DNA of 64,000 bases from Pisolithus tinctorius (Eukaryota; Basidiomycota; Agaricomycetes; Boletales; Pisolithaceae), in the NCBI GenBank assembly GCA_024663395.1, contig JANFAH010000065.1, forward strand, positions 186,001 through 250,000. Reading direction: 5' to 3'. The position numbers and the translations under genes were made by a program. This document shows, in pieces, positions 22,259-33,093 of this stretch. Position 1 is the stretch's first letter. Every line of letters starts with the position of its first letter. The notes under the pieces were generated by a model. It was not told the origin of the DNA, ran no database searches, and was given only the letters and a program-made list of their open reading frames with translations.

Positions 22259-23668
22259 TTGTCACTATTCATTAAAGTGCCTAACCCACAGAGATTAAAA
22301 CCCCCAGTCCCTCCTAGAAGCAATCCATTAGGGCTGGGAAGAAATCCTCCCTTGCCACCAATTGGAAGACTAGGACCTTTGGTCACAGCAACAAACCCCC
22401 ATTTGTCATTTTTGTCCTGTTTTAGGGAATCAGAAATCATGCTTAGTTTGGAAGAGGAAGACAACCATCAATCTGATACTTTGTTCAGATCAGTCTTAAA
22501 AGAAGAACAGGAAGCCAATCAAACTAATGTAATGTCCATGACTGTTGGTCATGGAGAATCCATTCTGGAAATGCCTTCTTGGCAATACACCAAAGGAGAG
22601 GTGGAATGGAAGTTGGAGGAACAAAGGGTGCAGATGGCAGAAGAAGTCTGCCAGGCTATGCACACAACTACTAGTGACCCATTTCCTCAAGGTATGCCTA
22701 CTGACCAAGCTTTATGAGACTGGTATGCCAGAAACTTTGGAAAGGCTGTACCCCCAGAGCCCCCTGTTGGTGGAGGCAGTAAGGGAAAAGCCTGGTACAA
22801 TGATGACGAAGATTACCAGCCAGTTCAACCACCCAACAGTGGTCAGGAGTTCAATGTCAGGTGTCCTGAAGAATATGATGGAAGCCACAATGGGCTTCAG
22901 ACTTGGGTTACCCAAGTGGAAGGATATCTCAATCTTAATCAACATGTGTACAACATGGAAGTTCTCAAGATCTCATTCACCCTTACATATATGACCAAAG
23001 GAGCAGTGGTGTCATTCATGGAGAACTACCAGAATGAAAACAAGCTCCTCAATGGAAGTATCTACTACACTGACACCTTTCAGAAATTTGTCAATCACTT
23101 GAGAGCCATGTTTGAATCTGGAGATCAAACTGTGCTCACCATCCTTCATCTGTCAGACATCAAGCAAGGGACCCACAAGCTTGAGGCTTACATTGCAGAA
23201 TTCACTGGACTTGTTAACAAAGCCCAGTTGAAGGAAGAGTCACAAGAAGCTGGGACCTTCTTCAGGAAGGTCCTTAATAAGGAGTATCACAACTGGATCT
23301 TAAATTCCGGATGAGTACCAGCAATGGTAATCAAGTGGATTAAGGTCATGGGAGAAGCTCAGACAGCTATCACCATAAGGCACATCCTCAAAGGGAAAGA
23401 ATCTCAGTATGAATGGAAGTACATTCATTTCTGTGGAAATAACCAAGACCCCAATGCAATGGACATTGACAAATGCAAACAAAATGTGCATCAATCCAGA
23501 TCAGAGATTACCTGCTATAATTGTCAAGAGAAAGGTCACTACAAGCATGACTGCAAGAAGAAGCAACTTTCCAATGTTTGCATTGTGATTGCTGAGGGCA
23601 GTACCAAGACCACCTATGTCGGTAACAGGGAAGCGAACAAAGAGGAGAAGAAGTTGTTGGGTTTTTAA
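22259..23668 (+). pseudogene. Gag with CCHC zinc knuckle
   Basis: One frame runs from MSLFIKVPNP (22259) to TAA at 23666-23668, broken only by two TGA codons (22715-22717, 23312-23314), both explainable as former CGA. The middle part (about 22840-23310) resembles the retrotransposon Gag capsid family, with an aromatic/leucine-rich helical pattern. Near the end lies the zinc knuckle CYNCQEKGHYKHDC (about 23513-23554, CX2CX4HX4C), followed by a lysine-rich tail. Gag would package the element RNA. The stop codon is directly preceded by a slippery heptamer, and Pol is in the -1 frame. Confidence 0.8.
23659..23665 (+). promoter_or_regulatory. Predicted -1 ribosomal frameshift site, G GGT TTT
   Basis: In the Gag frame the codons read TTG GGT TTT TAA, so the heptamer G-GGT-TTT (form X XXY YYZ) ends at the Gag stop. 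Gag is in frame 2 and Pol in frame 1 of the window, which is the -1 relation. The -1 frame is then open for 28 codons up to a TGA. Downstream RNA structure was not assessed. Confidence 0.6.
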
Positions 23669-26600
23669 AGAGGACTGCTGAACTACCTGCTACAGTCAGT
23701 CCTGTCTCTGTATTATTGGCTAAATGTACCTTTATAGATGATGAATCCTCAATGTGAATCTGTTCCCCACTTGGATTGGTCATTTTGCTGGACTACAAAG
23801 CAGGTATATGGGCATGCATCAACTCTGGTGCTGAGGTCTCCCTCATTTCCAAATGAATGGTACAGAAACTCAAGATACCAACTTATCAAGTCAAACAAAA
23901 ATTCAAAACCACATCATTCACTGGAAAGGATGAAGAATGGGTCACTCACAAGGTAACCCTGAAGATGGAGATCAAGGATTGGTTAGTATGAGTCAAATGC
24001 TATGTGGGTCCCCTCATGGGAAAAGAACACATTCTTCTTGGGATGCCTTTCCTCAAGGAATTCAAGCCACATATGAACTGGGAAACTGGGAAGATTATGT
24101 GCTGGGATGATGGGTTTGCCTACCCTGAAAAGAAGACTAATATTTCACAGGTGGTGTCTTCAGACACAAACAATACGAAGACATTTCCCAGTCTGTCCCT
24201 GGGAGTAGTAGAAGAGACTCCAGTGAAACTCCCAGAGGTTATTATTAATAAAACCACTTTATCAACAGAATTGGAAGCAGCACTTGCTTCTGAAAAAAAG
24301 GATGTTCATCTCCCAGAAAGGTATCAAGAATTCACCAAGGTTTTCACTGAAGACAACATCCCATTGCCCAAACATCAACTTGGGTTGGATCATGAAATCC
24401 AGTTAAGGGAGGATTTTAAACCCAAGAAAGCCACGGTATACCCCATGTCTCCTGACAAACTAAAAGTTCTAAACAAATTCCTTGATGAAAACTTGAAGTG
24501 CAAAAAGATCTGACCTTCAATGTTGCCTCAAGCAGCTCCAGTATTCTTCATTGCTAAAAAGGATGGAAAGAAGGGGTTAATTCAGGACTACTGCTACCTC
24601 AACTCATTTACCATCCAAGATGCACATCCACTACTGAATGCACAGGCACTGTTCGACAAACTGGTCAAATTGAAATATTATGCTAAGTTTGATATTCAAT
24701 GGGGATTTACTAACCTTCATGTAAAGGAAGGAGATGAGTGGAAAGGGGCATTTATAACCCCAAGAGGGCTCTTTGAGCCAACAGTGGTGTTCTTTGGACA
24801 ATGTAACTCACCTCCATCCTTCCAAAGGTATATGGACAAAACCTTTGAATCTCAAAGAGGAAAACAGGTAGGATACATGGACGATGTTGTAGTCCATGCC
24901 AAGACACTGGAAGAACTCCAGAAATGTGTATGGGAGTTTCTCAACATCTGTGAAAAAGAAGAGTTATGTCTCAAGATCAACAAGTGCTGCTTCAAGGCTG
25001 AAGAAGTTGAGTTCCTCAGAATGATCATCAGAAAAGGATGTATGGAAACTTCGCTAATGAAGACTGACACCATTTTGATGTGGGAAGCCCCTGACAATCT
25101 TACTGGGCTTCATTGCTTCCTTGGATTCTGCAACTTCTATTGAAAATTCATCCCTTCCTTTTCAAGCATCACATGACCCCTGCATGACCTCACCAAGAAA
25201 GGAGAGTCCTACCAATGGACTCCTGAGAGAGCAGTGGCTTTTGAAAGGCTGAAGTCCTTGTTATGCTCATCTCTGGTCCTCACTATTCCTGACTTCTCCA
25301 AACCTTTTGCTCTCTTTACCAATGCTTCGAAACTCGGAACTGGTGCGGTCCTTGCACAGAAAGGGGCTGATAATGAATGGCACCCTTGTTCCTACCTTTT
25401 GCAGTCCCTCATTGGCACAGAGCAGTGGTATCAGGTCTATGACCTAGAGATGCTTGCTGTTATTCATGCCTTGAAGGCCTTCTGCCCCTATCTCCTTTCA
25501 CCGGTGGAACCAACTGTGGTCTTCACCAATCACAAGAATCTAGAGTATTACTAAGAGCTGCAACAGCTTACTCTGAGGCAAGCTTGGTGGGCAGCTACCA
25601 TCCAATCATATCCTATCTGTTTTTCATGGCAGGCTGGCTGGCTGCAGGTCCCTGCCAACACTCTTTCCTGTAAAGGGACCCTTGAGGAGCCCACCCCCAT
25701 GGCCATGGTTCTATCTGAGAACCTTTGGCTTTTGGAGGGGGTGGATTCCCAAATTTGACTCGTTTCACCAACTTTTTCACTTACAAAAATACAAAAACAA
25801 CAGAAAATTAACTGGATAACCCACATAGGACAACTTCCTGCCAAGCTTGATTGTAGTCAACAAAACTCCAGGCCATATTCCTGCCCACTTGAGGAAACAT
25901 CAAAGGGGAATAGGCCATCTAACACTCACCCATTGAGGAAACCAGTCAAAGGTGCCAGAGGAGTGTATGCAATCTCTGCAGACCTGTACAAGCACATCAA
26001 GAATGATACACCAAAGGACTTGACAGGCCCAGAACCAAAGGATAATGTCACTATTGCAGAGGACAGAACAAAATGGTTTGGAACAACCCTGTTGTACATT
26101 CCCCCCAAAGACCGAAAACACTGCATGCACTCTTACCATGATCATGAGTCTGCTGGACATCCCAGACAAAAGGCTATGTTCGCCAAAATGTGCAAGGAGG
26201 TCTGGTGGGAAGGTATGGGAAAAGATATTAAAGCTTACATTGCAGGATGCCCACTCTGTCAAACCACTAAAGTCATCACACATCCTCCAACACCCCCAGT
26301 CATTCCCCATACAACCCCTAAAACTGTGTTTCCATTCCAACAAATATCTATGGATCTCATCATGGATCTCCCCATTTTGGGAGAACAAAAATACAACTTC
26401 ATTCTTATGGTTGTCAATCAAGGTCTTACAAAGGCCATGCTGTTCACACCATGTCACAAGACTATTGACTCCATTGGGATTGCCTGACTCTTCCATCAAT
26501 TCATTTATTCCAGGTTTGGTATACTGGAATCAGTGATTTCAGATTGAGGACCCCAGTTTGCCTCATCATTTACAAAGGAACTCTACAAGGCAATAGGAGT

Positions 26601-27328
26601 CACTCCAAAGCTCTTGACTGGTTACCATCCTCAAACTAACAGAGAAAGCAAAAGGGTAAACCAGGAGGTTGAAGGATACTTATGGTTGTATTGTGCAGAG
26701 GCACCAAATTCTTGGTCCACCAAGTTGCCCTTGGCTGAGTTTGCTCATAACTCCCAGATACATTCTGTGCACAAGATGACTCCCTTCTCCCTACTCCTTG
26801 GATATGACCCCTTGCCATACCTGGAAAAATGACTCACCACCATCCCCTCAGTAGATGAAAGGTTGGAAAGACTCATGTCAAACCAGGATGTCACCATCCT
26901 CGTGCATAAGAAAGCACAGGAACTGATGTGTTCACCCAGCAAGGGTTCCTATGCACTGCCAAAAACTGGAGATTTAGTGCTCCTGCATGTCAGCCATCTT
27001 AGGATCAAAAATCGGTGCAACAAGATTGTGCCCCAGCATCTTGGACCTTTCAAAGTGACTCAGGTGGTATCACCCATTGCCTTCCACCTAGAGTTACCAT
27101 CAACCTGGAAGGTCCACCTGGTGTTTCATGCATCTCACATCTTTCCATTCACCAAAACAACACTTATGGAGCTGTGCCAGCAGCCCCTTTACCCAAACTA
27201 GTGGATGATGAAATCAAATGGGAGGTCAAGTCAATTATTAATCATAAAACTGATGGTCATTGAGGACAGCACAAGTATCTGGTCAAGTGGAAAGGTTTCC
27301 TCCATTCATCAAATATGTGGGAACCTGA

Positions 27329-29142
27329 TGTCACACACCAAAGGTGTTTGGTGAGGTAGACATGGATGCAGCTGATGAATGGAGATGAAGACCATAGCCC
27401 TCATGCAAAGAAGGACAGCCAGAAATGTCAGCAGTCATCCCTTGCACAAGAACAAGTCATCAATGCCAAAGAAAAAGAAAGGGAGTGAGTTAAGCACTGA
27501 TGAAAATTTCTTAAGCACCCATGTATGGCATTCTGGTTTTTGACATATTTCCACCAATTCTGCAGATACTGACACCATTCCCACACTCGCTTATAGTGCT
27601 CAGCCACACAATCCTACCTTCCAAAATTGGAAAGGATTTGCACACTCCACATGTTTCTACAGCACTCCCTCCAGAAGATGCTCATTTTGCTAATTCTTCT
27701 GATATGGCCACCTCCACATCAATCATTTCACTTGTCCCCTTTGCTAGGGACCATGGCTACATATATCTACCAGGAGTTCCTACCAGCTTCCATCCTGAAG
27801 CATCCTGGTACATCCCATCCTCATCTGCCCCCTCTCAGCCCATCCAGCTTGGACAGTGCATTCTTTTTGTCAGTATGACCTCTAGGAGGATGTTCTTTGG
27901 TTGCCTCAGGTCTGTCATTTGCTTGGAAAGGTCTTATGTGGTCATTTCAGTCTCTCTGGTCCAAGAAGCATATGGATCCTTTCTCCCTGCTCCCTGCAAT
28001 GTCTTCATACCAGTCTTGTCCATCATTCTTCCAAAATTGTGACAGCTACAGTATAATCTACTGTTCTCCACTCTCCCTGATTGCATCTATGATGAGTATG
28101 ATGCACATCTTGCCTCCTTATTGCAAGATACAGCAGAAAACACTCCCCCTTCATCCTCTCCTCCAACAGAGCCTCATTCATGAAGTTTTTACTTGCTTCA
28201 CTGAGAGGACAGTTAGGGGGGGAAAGTTGCGATCCCTTATGCTCCTGTCACCCCACAGACCCCCAAAGCTTGACCCCTGTTGACATCTGACTCACCCTGT
28301 CTGCTTTTGGATGTACTATATCAGCATCAGATCAGCACTGCCTCTCTGTCATCCCACTTTGGCCCAGAGGTGATCTCTTTGAGATGTGACATGCACAGCC
28401 TCCCCCTAATGTGATTCCAGTGTGCTTTCCCAGTTTCTGACATTACTTGACTCATACTTTGACATCCTGACTGTCTTTGACTCACCTATTGCCAATACTT
28501 ACCAATCTTTTGACTTTGCTTACTGACTCTTCACTTTTTGGCTTGCTTATCCTTACCAATGCCCACCAATGCTTTCTAAGATGATTACCCACTGCTTACA
28601 TTCCTTACTCATCAGTTACCAATCACTTACCAAGTGTTTGCACCTTGTTTTCCATAGGCAATGCCCCTGTACTGTATATAAATCACTGTACTTAGGTAGC
28701 TGAATAAGAAGATGATGTCAGAGAGCCCCTCTTGCTCACATTTTATCATCACTCAGTAATTCATTCAGCAGCTTCAATAGTTGAGACTTTATTAAGGGTC
28801 TAACTATTGTCTACTTTGCTTATCCTTGTCTATCATCACTATACTTCGCTCCAAGCCCTCCCTGAGCTCAGTGCAGCTTAGGACATCAAATTAAGTCATC
28901 ATCCATCCTTCTGTAGGCTGACAGCAGTCTACCCTATCACTTTCTATCACATTCTTGCTCCCTCTTCATCAGGAGCACCCCCAACCCTCAGCACTCATCT
29001 TTGAGTGTTGTAGCTCACAAAAACCCACCCAAATCAAAGGTTCTACCATCTAGGTACTGCATAGGCACACCACCACTCACTTTCATTGCCTTTTGTGTTG
29101 GTTTTGGTTGGTTTCCATCACTGAACCACACTTTGACTCACA
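27329..29142 (+). repeat. LTR1-D, solo LTR inside the chromodomain
   Basis: Starts TGTCACACACC, ends TTTGACTCACA; TATA box 28675-28682. Flanks are CTGA (27325-27328) and CCAA (29143-29146). Both derive from CCGA by losing one CpG in opposite directions. Removing LTR and one flank restores the chromodomain frame (…MWEP-K-EHIEDHA…). The insertion therefore came after the chromovirus. Confidence 0.85.
27521..28183 (+). pseudogene. U3 ORF of LTR1-D, premature stop
   Basis: Homologous to 1628-2290 and in one frame from MYGILVFDI (27521) to a TGA at 28040-28042, where copies A and B read CAA. A former CGA would give TGA here and CAA there. After the stop the frame continues with the family C-terminus. 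Confidence 0.6.
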
Positions 29143-29215
29143 CCAAGGAACATATAGAAGATCATGCCTCAGAAGCACTCAACCAGTACAAGCTTGCTTG
29201 ACACCTTCAAAATTA

Positions 29216-30577
29216 ATGGATTCCCCTCACTCAGTTAACACTGAGAATGACTACCCCAACCTCTGCAAATCCGTTTACAACCCTGCCAACAACTTCCCTG
29301 ACCTACTCATCCCCCCCATCACTGTCAATACATCATCCTCTCCCCCAACCACCACCACCTGCATTCCTGGTTCAGACACCTCGTCCCCAGTCTTGCAGTT
29401 CTGCCCATTATCACCCCCTCTCTCCCAACCTCTATGGCTGCATCCACACCAAGGCTTCTCAGTCCACCAAGTACCTGCCCCAAAGGCCAGAGTCCCCCAG
29501 GGTGGGGTCAGTAACCAGCAGGGAAAGGGTAAGGGTAAGGAAACAGCTGACCATGACACTGATAGTTGAGGAATCACAAGTGGCTCCCCCAATGCTCCCC
29601 AACCTTCCAACCTTTGCTCTGCTTTCTCCACTTACACTGAAGGGGCAGGCCATGCCACCCTCGACCTCCTTGCAACAGTCACCTCTGCCAGGGATGACAA
29701 GCCACGACTACCAATCACAGCAAGTGACTACCTGGATGTTGTTAGGGCACTTGACATCTTCCATGATGGGGACAACATTGATGGGTGCTCACCAGAACAA
29801 GTTAAGTATTTTGGGTTGCTGTCTGAGATCTACAGAGCATCAGATGTGATCAGTCGATGTATCAGCAAGATATGCACCCAGAAGCTTAGTGGCACTGCCC
29901 CTTTGTCAGAAGTCATCATGATCAACATGCTCAAAAGAGGCTACTCAGAGGTTTTAGAAGCTGTTACTGGTGGTGCCTATCACCATCTTCTTAGTCAACA
30001 GATTGGCAAGTTCCTTGCACTTCCTGCTTCTTGACTTCTTGATTGGATCAGGCCGAAAACCAAGGAACCAGTCATCAAGATGGAATGGAAGGAAGCAGAG
30101 CAGTGTTTGCTTGAGTTGGGAATGGTCAATCAAGGGTCATTGTTTAAAGAGGTTGGTGCTCATCTTGGGACAGGAACTCACAGTTCTGCCTGGGAGGTTT
30201 TGCTACAAGATGTGTCTTGGGCCAGGATCCATAAACACTACCACAATGTGGTCCACACCCCTGATCCTATCCCTGCAGCTCCCTTCCTCCCTGTCCCTCT
30301 TGATTGACTTTGGTTCTACCTGGGAGGACAGACTCCAGTCCCCAAGGGACACCTGCTCTGCCCCCACACTTGCTTTCAATGCCACTACTTGGGGCATTGG
30401 TTCTGCCATAACAGGCATGGCTCCAAGTATACTCTGTCCCTCCAGGAGCCACCCTCTCCATCACCTCCATCACCCATCGCCACTCACACTCATTCCCACA
30501 CATATACTACTCACCAACCCCTATCCACTTGACCCCCCAATGTGGCTGCCTCATCCTCAAGGGTCTGAGGACCTTAG
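29216..30577 (+). pseudogene. Post-pol ORF of the chromovirus (about 453 codons), unknown function
   Basis: An ATG (MDSPHSVNTENDYP) 14 bases after the Pol stop opens a frame that runs to TAG at 30575-30577, touching the polypurine tract. It is broken only by four TGA codons (29567, 30032, 30305, 30566), each compatible with former CGA, and has no frameshift. The N-terminal 110 residues are Pro/Ser/Thr-rich with a GKGKGKE tract. A middle part with helical, gag-like character follows (about 29740-30300; SEIYRASDVISR, GAYHHLLSQQIGKFLALP), and then a Cys/His stretch CFQCHYLGHW near 30385. No transmembrane segment or envelope feature is seen. The Cys/His stretch resembles a zinc knuckle but lacks the last Cys. 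I do not recognise the family. Confidence 0.6.
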
Positions 30578-30588
30578 AGGGGGGGTGA
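30576..30588 (+). other. Polypurine tract of the chromovirus
   Basis: AGAGGGGGGGTGA directly before the 3' LTR (30589), the expected plus-strand primer. Confidence 0.75.
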
Positions 30589-31286
30589 TGTTACACCTGT
30601 GGCAAGGGTCCTTCCTTTTTCAACTCCTCATGGTCACATGCATCACATGCCTTGTTGCATCTCTCATCACTGTTGTAGTAATGGGCATGTCTATGCTCAA
30701 AGGAACCCTCAGATTGCTGGTGGTGGTGGCATTTCCAATAGCCACTGGTGCTGCACAGCTGTAGGTGACTCAGTGCCCTAACTCCCATCTCTGGTGAATG
30801 GTCAATTTCATACCTCATCTCTGACTCATATTTATTGCTCTTATCATTTACTTCTTGCTCCAGTGTCAGGCTCCTTGCTGCACATTGATGGTGCAGCCAG
30901 TATAGCCTTCATCTCCCTGTCTGCCCCCATCTTTGACACCACATGATTCCTTTTGACTCATTCTTATTTCATTGTTTACTGCTGCAGATACTTACCATCA
31001 CTTTGGCATGACTTGTACAGTACTCATGTCCTGAGGTATTTATACATCTGTACTGTACTCTGTACCCTCAGTTTTTCAATAGCTTGCAACTCAGCTTATT
31101 CCTTTGGCTTCATCCTTGTCTTTTCCCTGTCACAATCTCAGAAGAGCTTGCCAGAGGACAAGACCTTTGTCAGATATCACCAATAAAACTGAGCCATAGG
31201 GGTCATGATAAGTTTGGCCCATAGACTCCCCCTCACACCACTCATGACTAGTCCATTTGACAAAGTCACTTGGCTCAGGCACAACA
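30589..31286 (+). repeat. 3' LTR of the chromovirus
   Basis: Begins TGTTACACC, ends CACAACA, 698 bp, aligns without gaps to the 5' LTR. Followed by the target duplication CTACC. Confidence 0.9.
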
Positions 31287-31644
31287 CTACCCCCATCTAT
31301 GACACCATATGACTCTTTTCTATTTCCTCATTTACTGCTGTGGATACATGACCCTCACCTTGGTGTGACTGCTATGGTACTCTTCCCTGAGGTATTTATG
31401 TAGAACCTACCATACCATGTATCTCCAGTTTTTCAATACTTTGCAACTCAGCTTATTCTCTGACCTCTTCCTTGTTCCCTCTCTGTGTGAACAACCTTAG
31501 GGACTTGCCAGCAGAAGGAACCTCTGTTGGAATTCACTTCCACAAGTTGAGCCATAGGGGTTACAACAAGTTCAGCCCATAATGTCCCCTCACACCATTC
31601 ATGACTAGTCCATTTGACAAAGTCACTGAGCTCAGGCATAACAT
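31287..31644 (+). repeat. 3' part of an older LTR of the same family
   Basis: Resembles the second half of the 698-bp LTR (for example TTTTTCAATACTTTGCAACTCAGC and GACTAGTCCATTTGACAAAGTCACT) but is more diverged. With the bases before 21190 it formed one LTR before the full-length element inserted. Confidence 0.7.
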
Positions 31645-32060
31645 AGTGGGAGTCTCCAACATGGGGATAAGTTCCTTATTACATTCATCTCACATTCTGT
31701 TAGCCAAGTTTATTGCATCCATAAGAGTCTTAGTGATTTTGATTAGTCACATAGATAATGATAATACACTGTTCAGAGTTCCTCCTCCAGCATTGTGTTG
31801 GCATATAGAGCACTGTGTAATCTTTCATTAAAATCTCATTGGACATGTACCATAGACCATTACTCAAGCTCCTATGCACCTTTTGTGGGGTAGGTCTGCT
31901 ATCTTCATCTGCTGTCACAATAATACTGGATTTTTAACATAAATCACTGCCTAGTGCACAATTCTCTCATCAATATTGATTTAATAAATTCCAGGTAGAC
32001 ACTACTTTTCTCCTCTGAAAGTCACAAAAAATTGTTGTGTAACAGGAGAAAAAGGGCACT
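31645..32060. other. AT-rich CpG-free edge of the repeat block
   Basis: No gene or repeat recognised. No CpG is seen until about 32,066, where CpG becomes frequent (GTCCGCAGCGCGACAACGAG). Confidence 0.5.
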
Positions 32061-32658
32061 GATTCCAGAACTGTCCGCAGCGCGACAACGAGTGTCGAGT
32101 AGGAAAGGCTGGCGAGCGAATGACTCATGAGTCAAAAAGCAACAACGAACAATGTCACGTGTTTTTTCTCACGGGTGATTCCGCTATACAGGCGAAGAGC
32201 ACGTTCCTGGCACGCTTAGAACCCTCCCCCGCTATCGTGGGAGTCGGGGATCAGACGACTCCGCATGTTCTCGCAGCAGGTTGGACTATTTTCATGGTCA
32301 TTTTCCACCACTCCACACCGCGTGCTTTGTGCCTAACTCCCCAGATCTTCAGATCAGTACCATGGGGCCCATTTCGAAGGTACGTTTATAAAACAGTCCG
32401 TTATTGTGCATGCTGGAAACAAACAAAAAACAAAAAAATGCAGTACAGATCCTACAAATTCTTCTAGTGCCTATCGAAACAACCCATACTGGTAAGTAAT
32501 ATAACTTAAACCCGGCATGTCCACGGAAATGGAATGGCTACGTCTGAATCTCGTCGAGTGTATAGGCATATGCACCGGGAAAAGATTTCAGGTGCAATCG
32601 CGTGACTGAAGAAAATACCAATCATATCAGGTTCCAGCGTTTTCTGGAAAGTAGAATG

Positions 32659-33093
32659 CTAACTTGCTTTGGTTTGACGACCATTTTGCTGTCTCCGCAT
32701 TGTAATATGTGTATCTTCGTTTGTCGAGGGACTAGGTGTCCGACGCATGTCATAGGCCTGACGAGAACTAATTAGCGGTTGGTACTTGCAGAATGGAGGT
32801 GGAGGCCATACACCGAGTGCAGCGAAACTTTGCTGTGTTCCTGATTGTTGACTTTGTTTTTGAAGTGCGTACTCCATCTGTATGTGGGTCAAGTAAAGTC
32901 TTGGAACTCCATGATCCAGAATACTTACCATTGCTCTGCCGTGTGGTGCGGAATTATAATAAAGCATATCGTTTGGGAGGGAAGACATGGTCGGAAGTTT
33001 CGCGAGAGAGTGCGTCACGGAAGGTAGGGCGCCGCGTAAGCGGGGAGAAGATGTAGAGGAAGTAGTCGACATGAGCCTGTCTGACTGCGCCAT
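32659..33093 (-). CDS. Hypothetical protein (at least 144 aa)
   Basis: A minus-strand frame beginning MAQSDRLMSTTSST and ending QNGRQTKAS in DNA of normal composition. It is Ser/Gln-rich with an aromatic stretch and no recognisable domain. The frame is open upstream of the chosen ATG and could be joined to further exons on the minus strand up to about 33,600, but no splice pair is convincing. It may be a real small gene or an intergenic frame. The rest of 32,060-34,120 shows only short frames. Confidence 0.3.
   Translation of the reverse strand: MAQSDRLMSTTSSTSSPRLRGALPSVTHSLAKLPTMSSLPNDMLYYNSAPHGRAMVSILDHGVPRLYLTHIQMEYALQKQSQQSGTQQSFAALGVWPPPPFCKYQPLISSRQAYDMRRTPSPSTNEDTHITMRRQQNGRQTKAS

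Larger units (their letters stand above)
23669..29201 (+). pseudogene. Pol: protease, RT, RNase H, integrase, chromodomain
   Basis: A single frame runs from the frameshift site to the chromodomain with no frameshift, only stops (for example 24511-24513, 25141-25143, 26485-26487). The order is: protease WACINSGAEVSLIS (about 23809); RT with AKFDIQWGF and the active YMDDVVVH (about 24877); RNase H FTNASKLGTGAVL (about 25314) and TNHKNLEYY; integrase with HH/CPLC zinc site, MDLIMDLP (about 26350) and PQTNRESKRVNQE (about 26628); chromodomain YLVKWKGFLHSSNMWEP (27274-27327). LTR1-D interrupts the chromodomain, which resumes at 29147 (KEHIEDHASEALNQYKLA) and stops at 29199-29201. The protease Asp, the first RNase H Asp and a VDR-type Asp in the integrase have become Asn, each explained by CpG loss. 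The enzyme is dead. Confidence 0.88.
21195..31286 (+). mobile_element. Full-length Ty3/gypsy chromovirus with extra post-pol ORF
   Basis: Two LTRs of 698 bp (21195-21892 and 30589-31286) align without gaps at a constant offset of 9394 and are flanked by CTACC on both sides (21190-21194, 31287-31291). The internal order is Gag, -1 frameshift site, protease, RT, RNase H, integrase, chromodomain (split by solo LTR1-D), a post-pol ORF, and a polypurine tract touching the 3' LTR. Without LTR1-D the element is about 8.3 kb. Gag, Pol and the extra ORF each keep one reading frame over long distances, broken mainly by TGA codons. No clear TGG-type primer binding site follows the 5' LTR. The element is inactive through point mutation, not through rearrangement. 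Confidence 0.9.

Noticed and set aside
25900..26499. Long minus-strand frame opposite the integrase
   Set aside because: Shadow of the integrase coding strand; the plus strand has clear family motifs.
29275..29631. Minus-strand open frame opposite the post-pol ORF
   Set aside because: It mirrors the low-complexity Pro-rich part of the plus-strand ORF and has no domain.
1..32066. RIP of the Neurospora type
   Set aside because: Changes are at CpG on both strands, not CpA to TpA. The TG and CA dinucleotides remain abundant, which fits CpG deamination.
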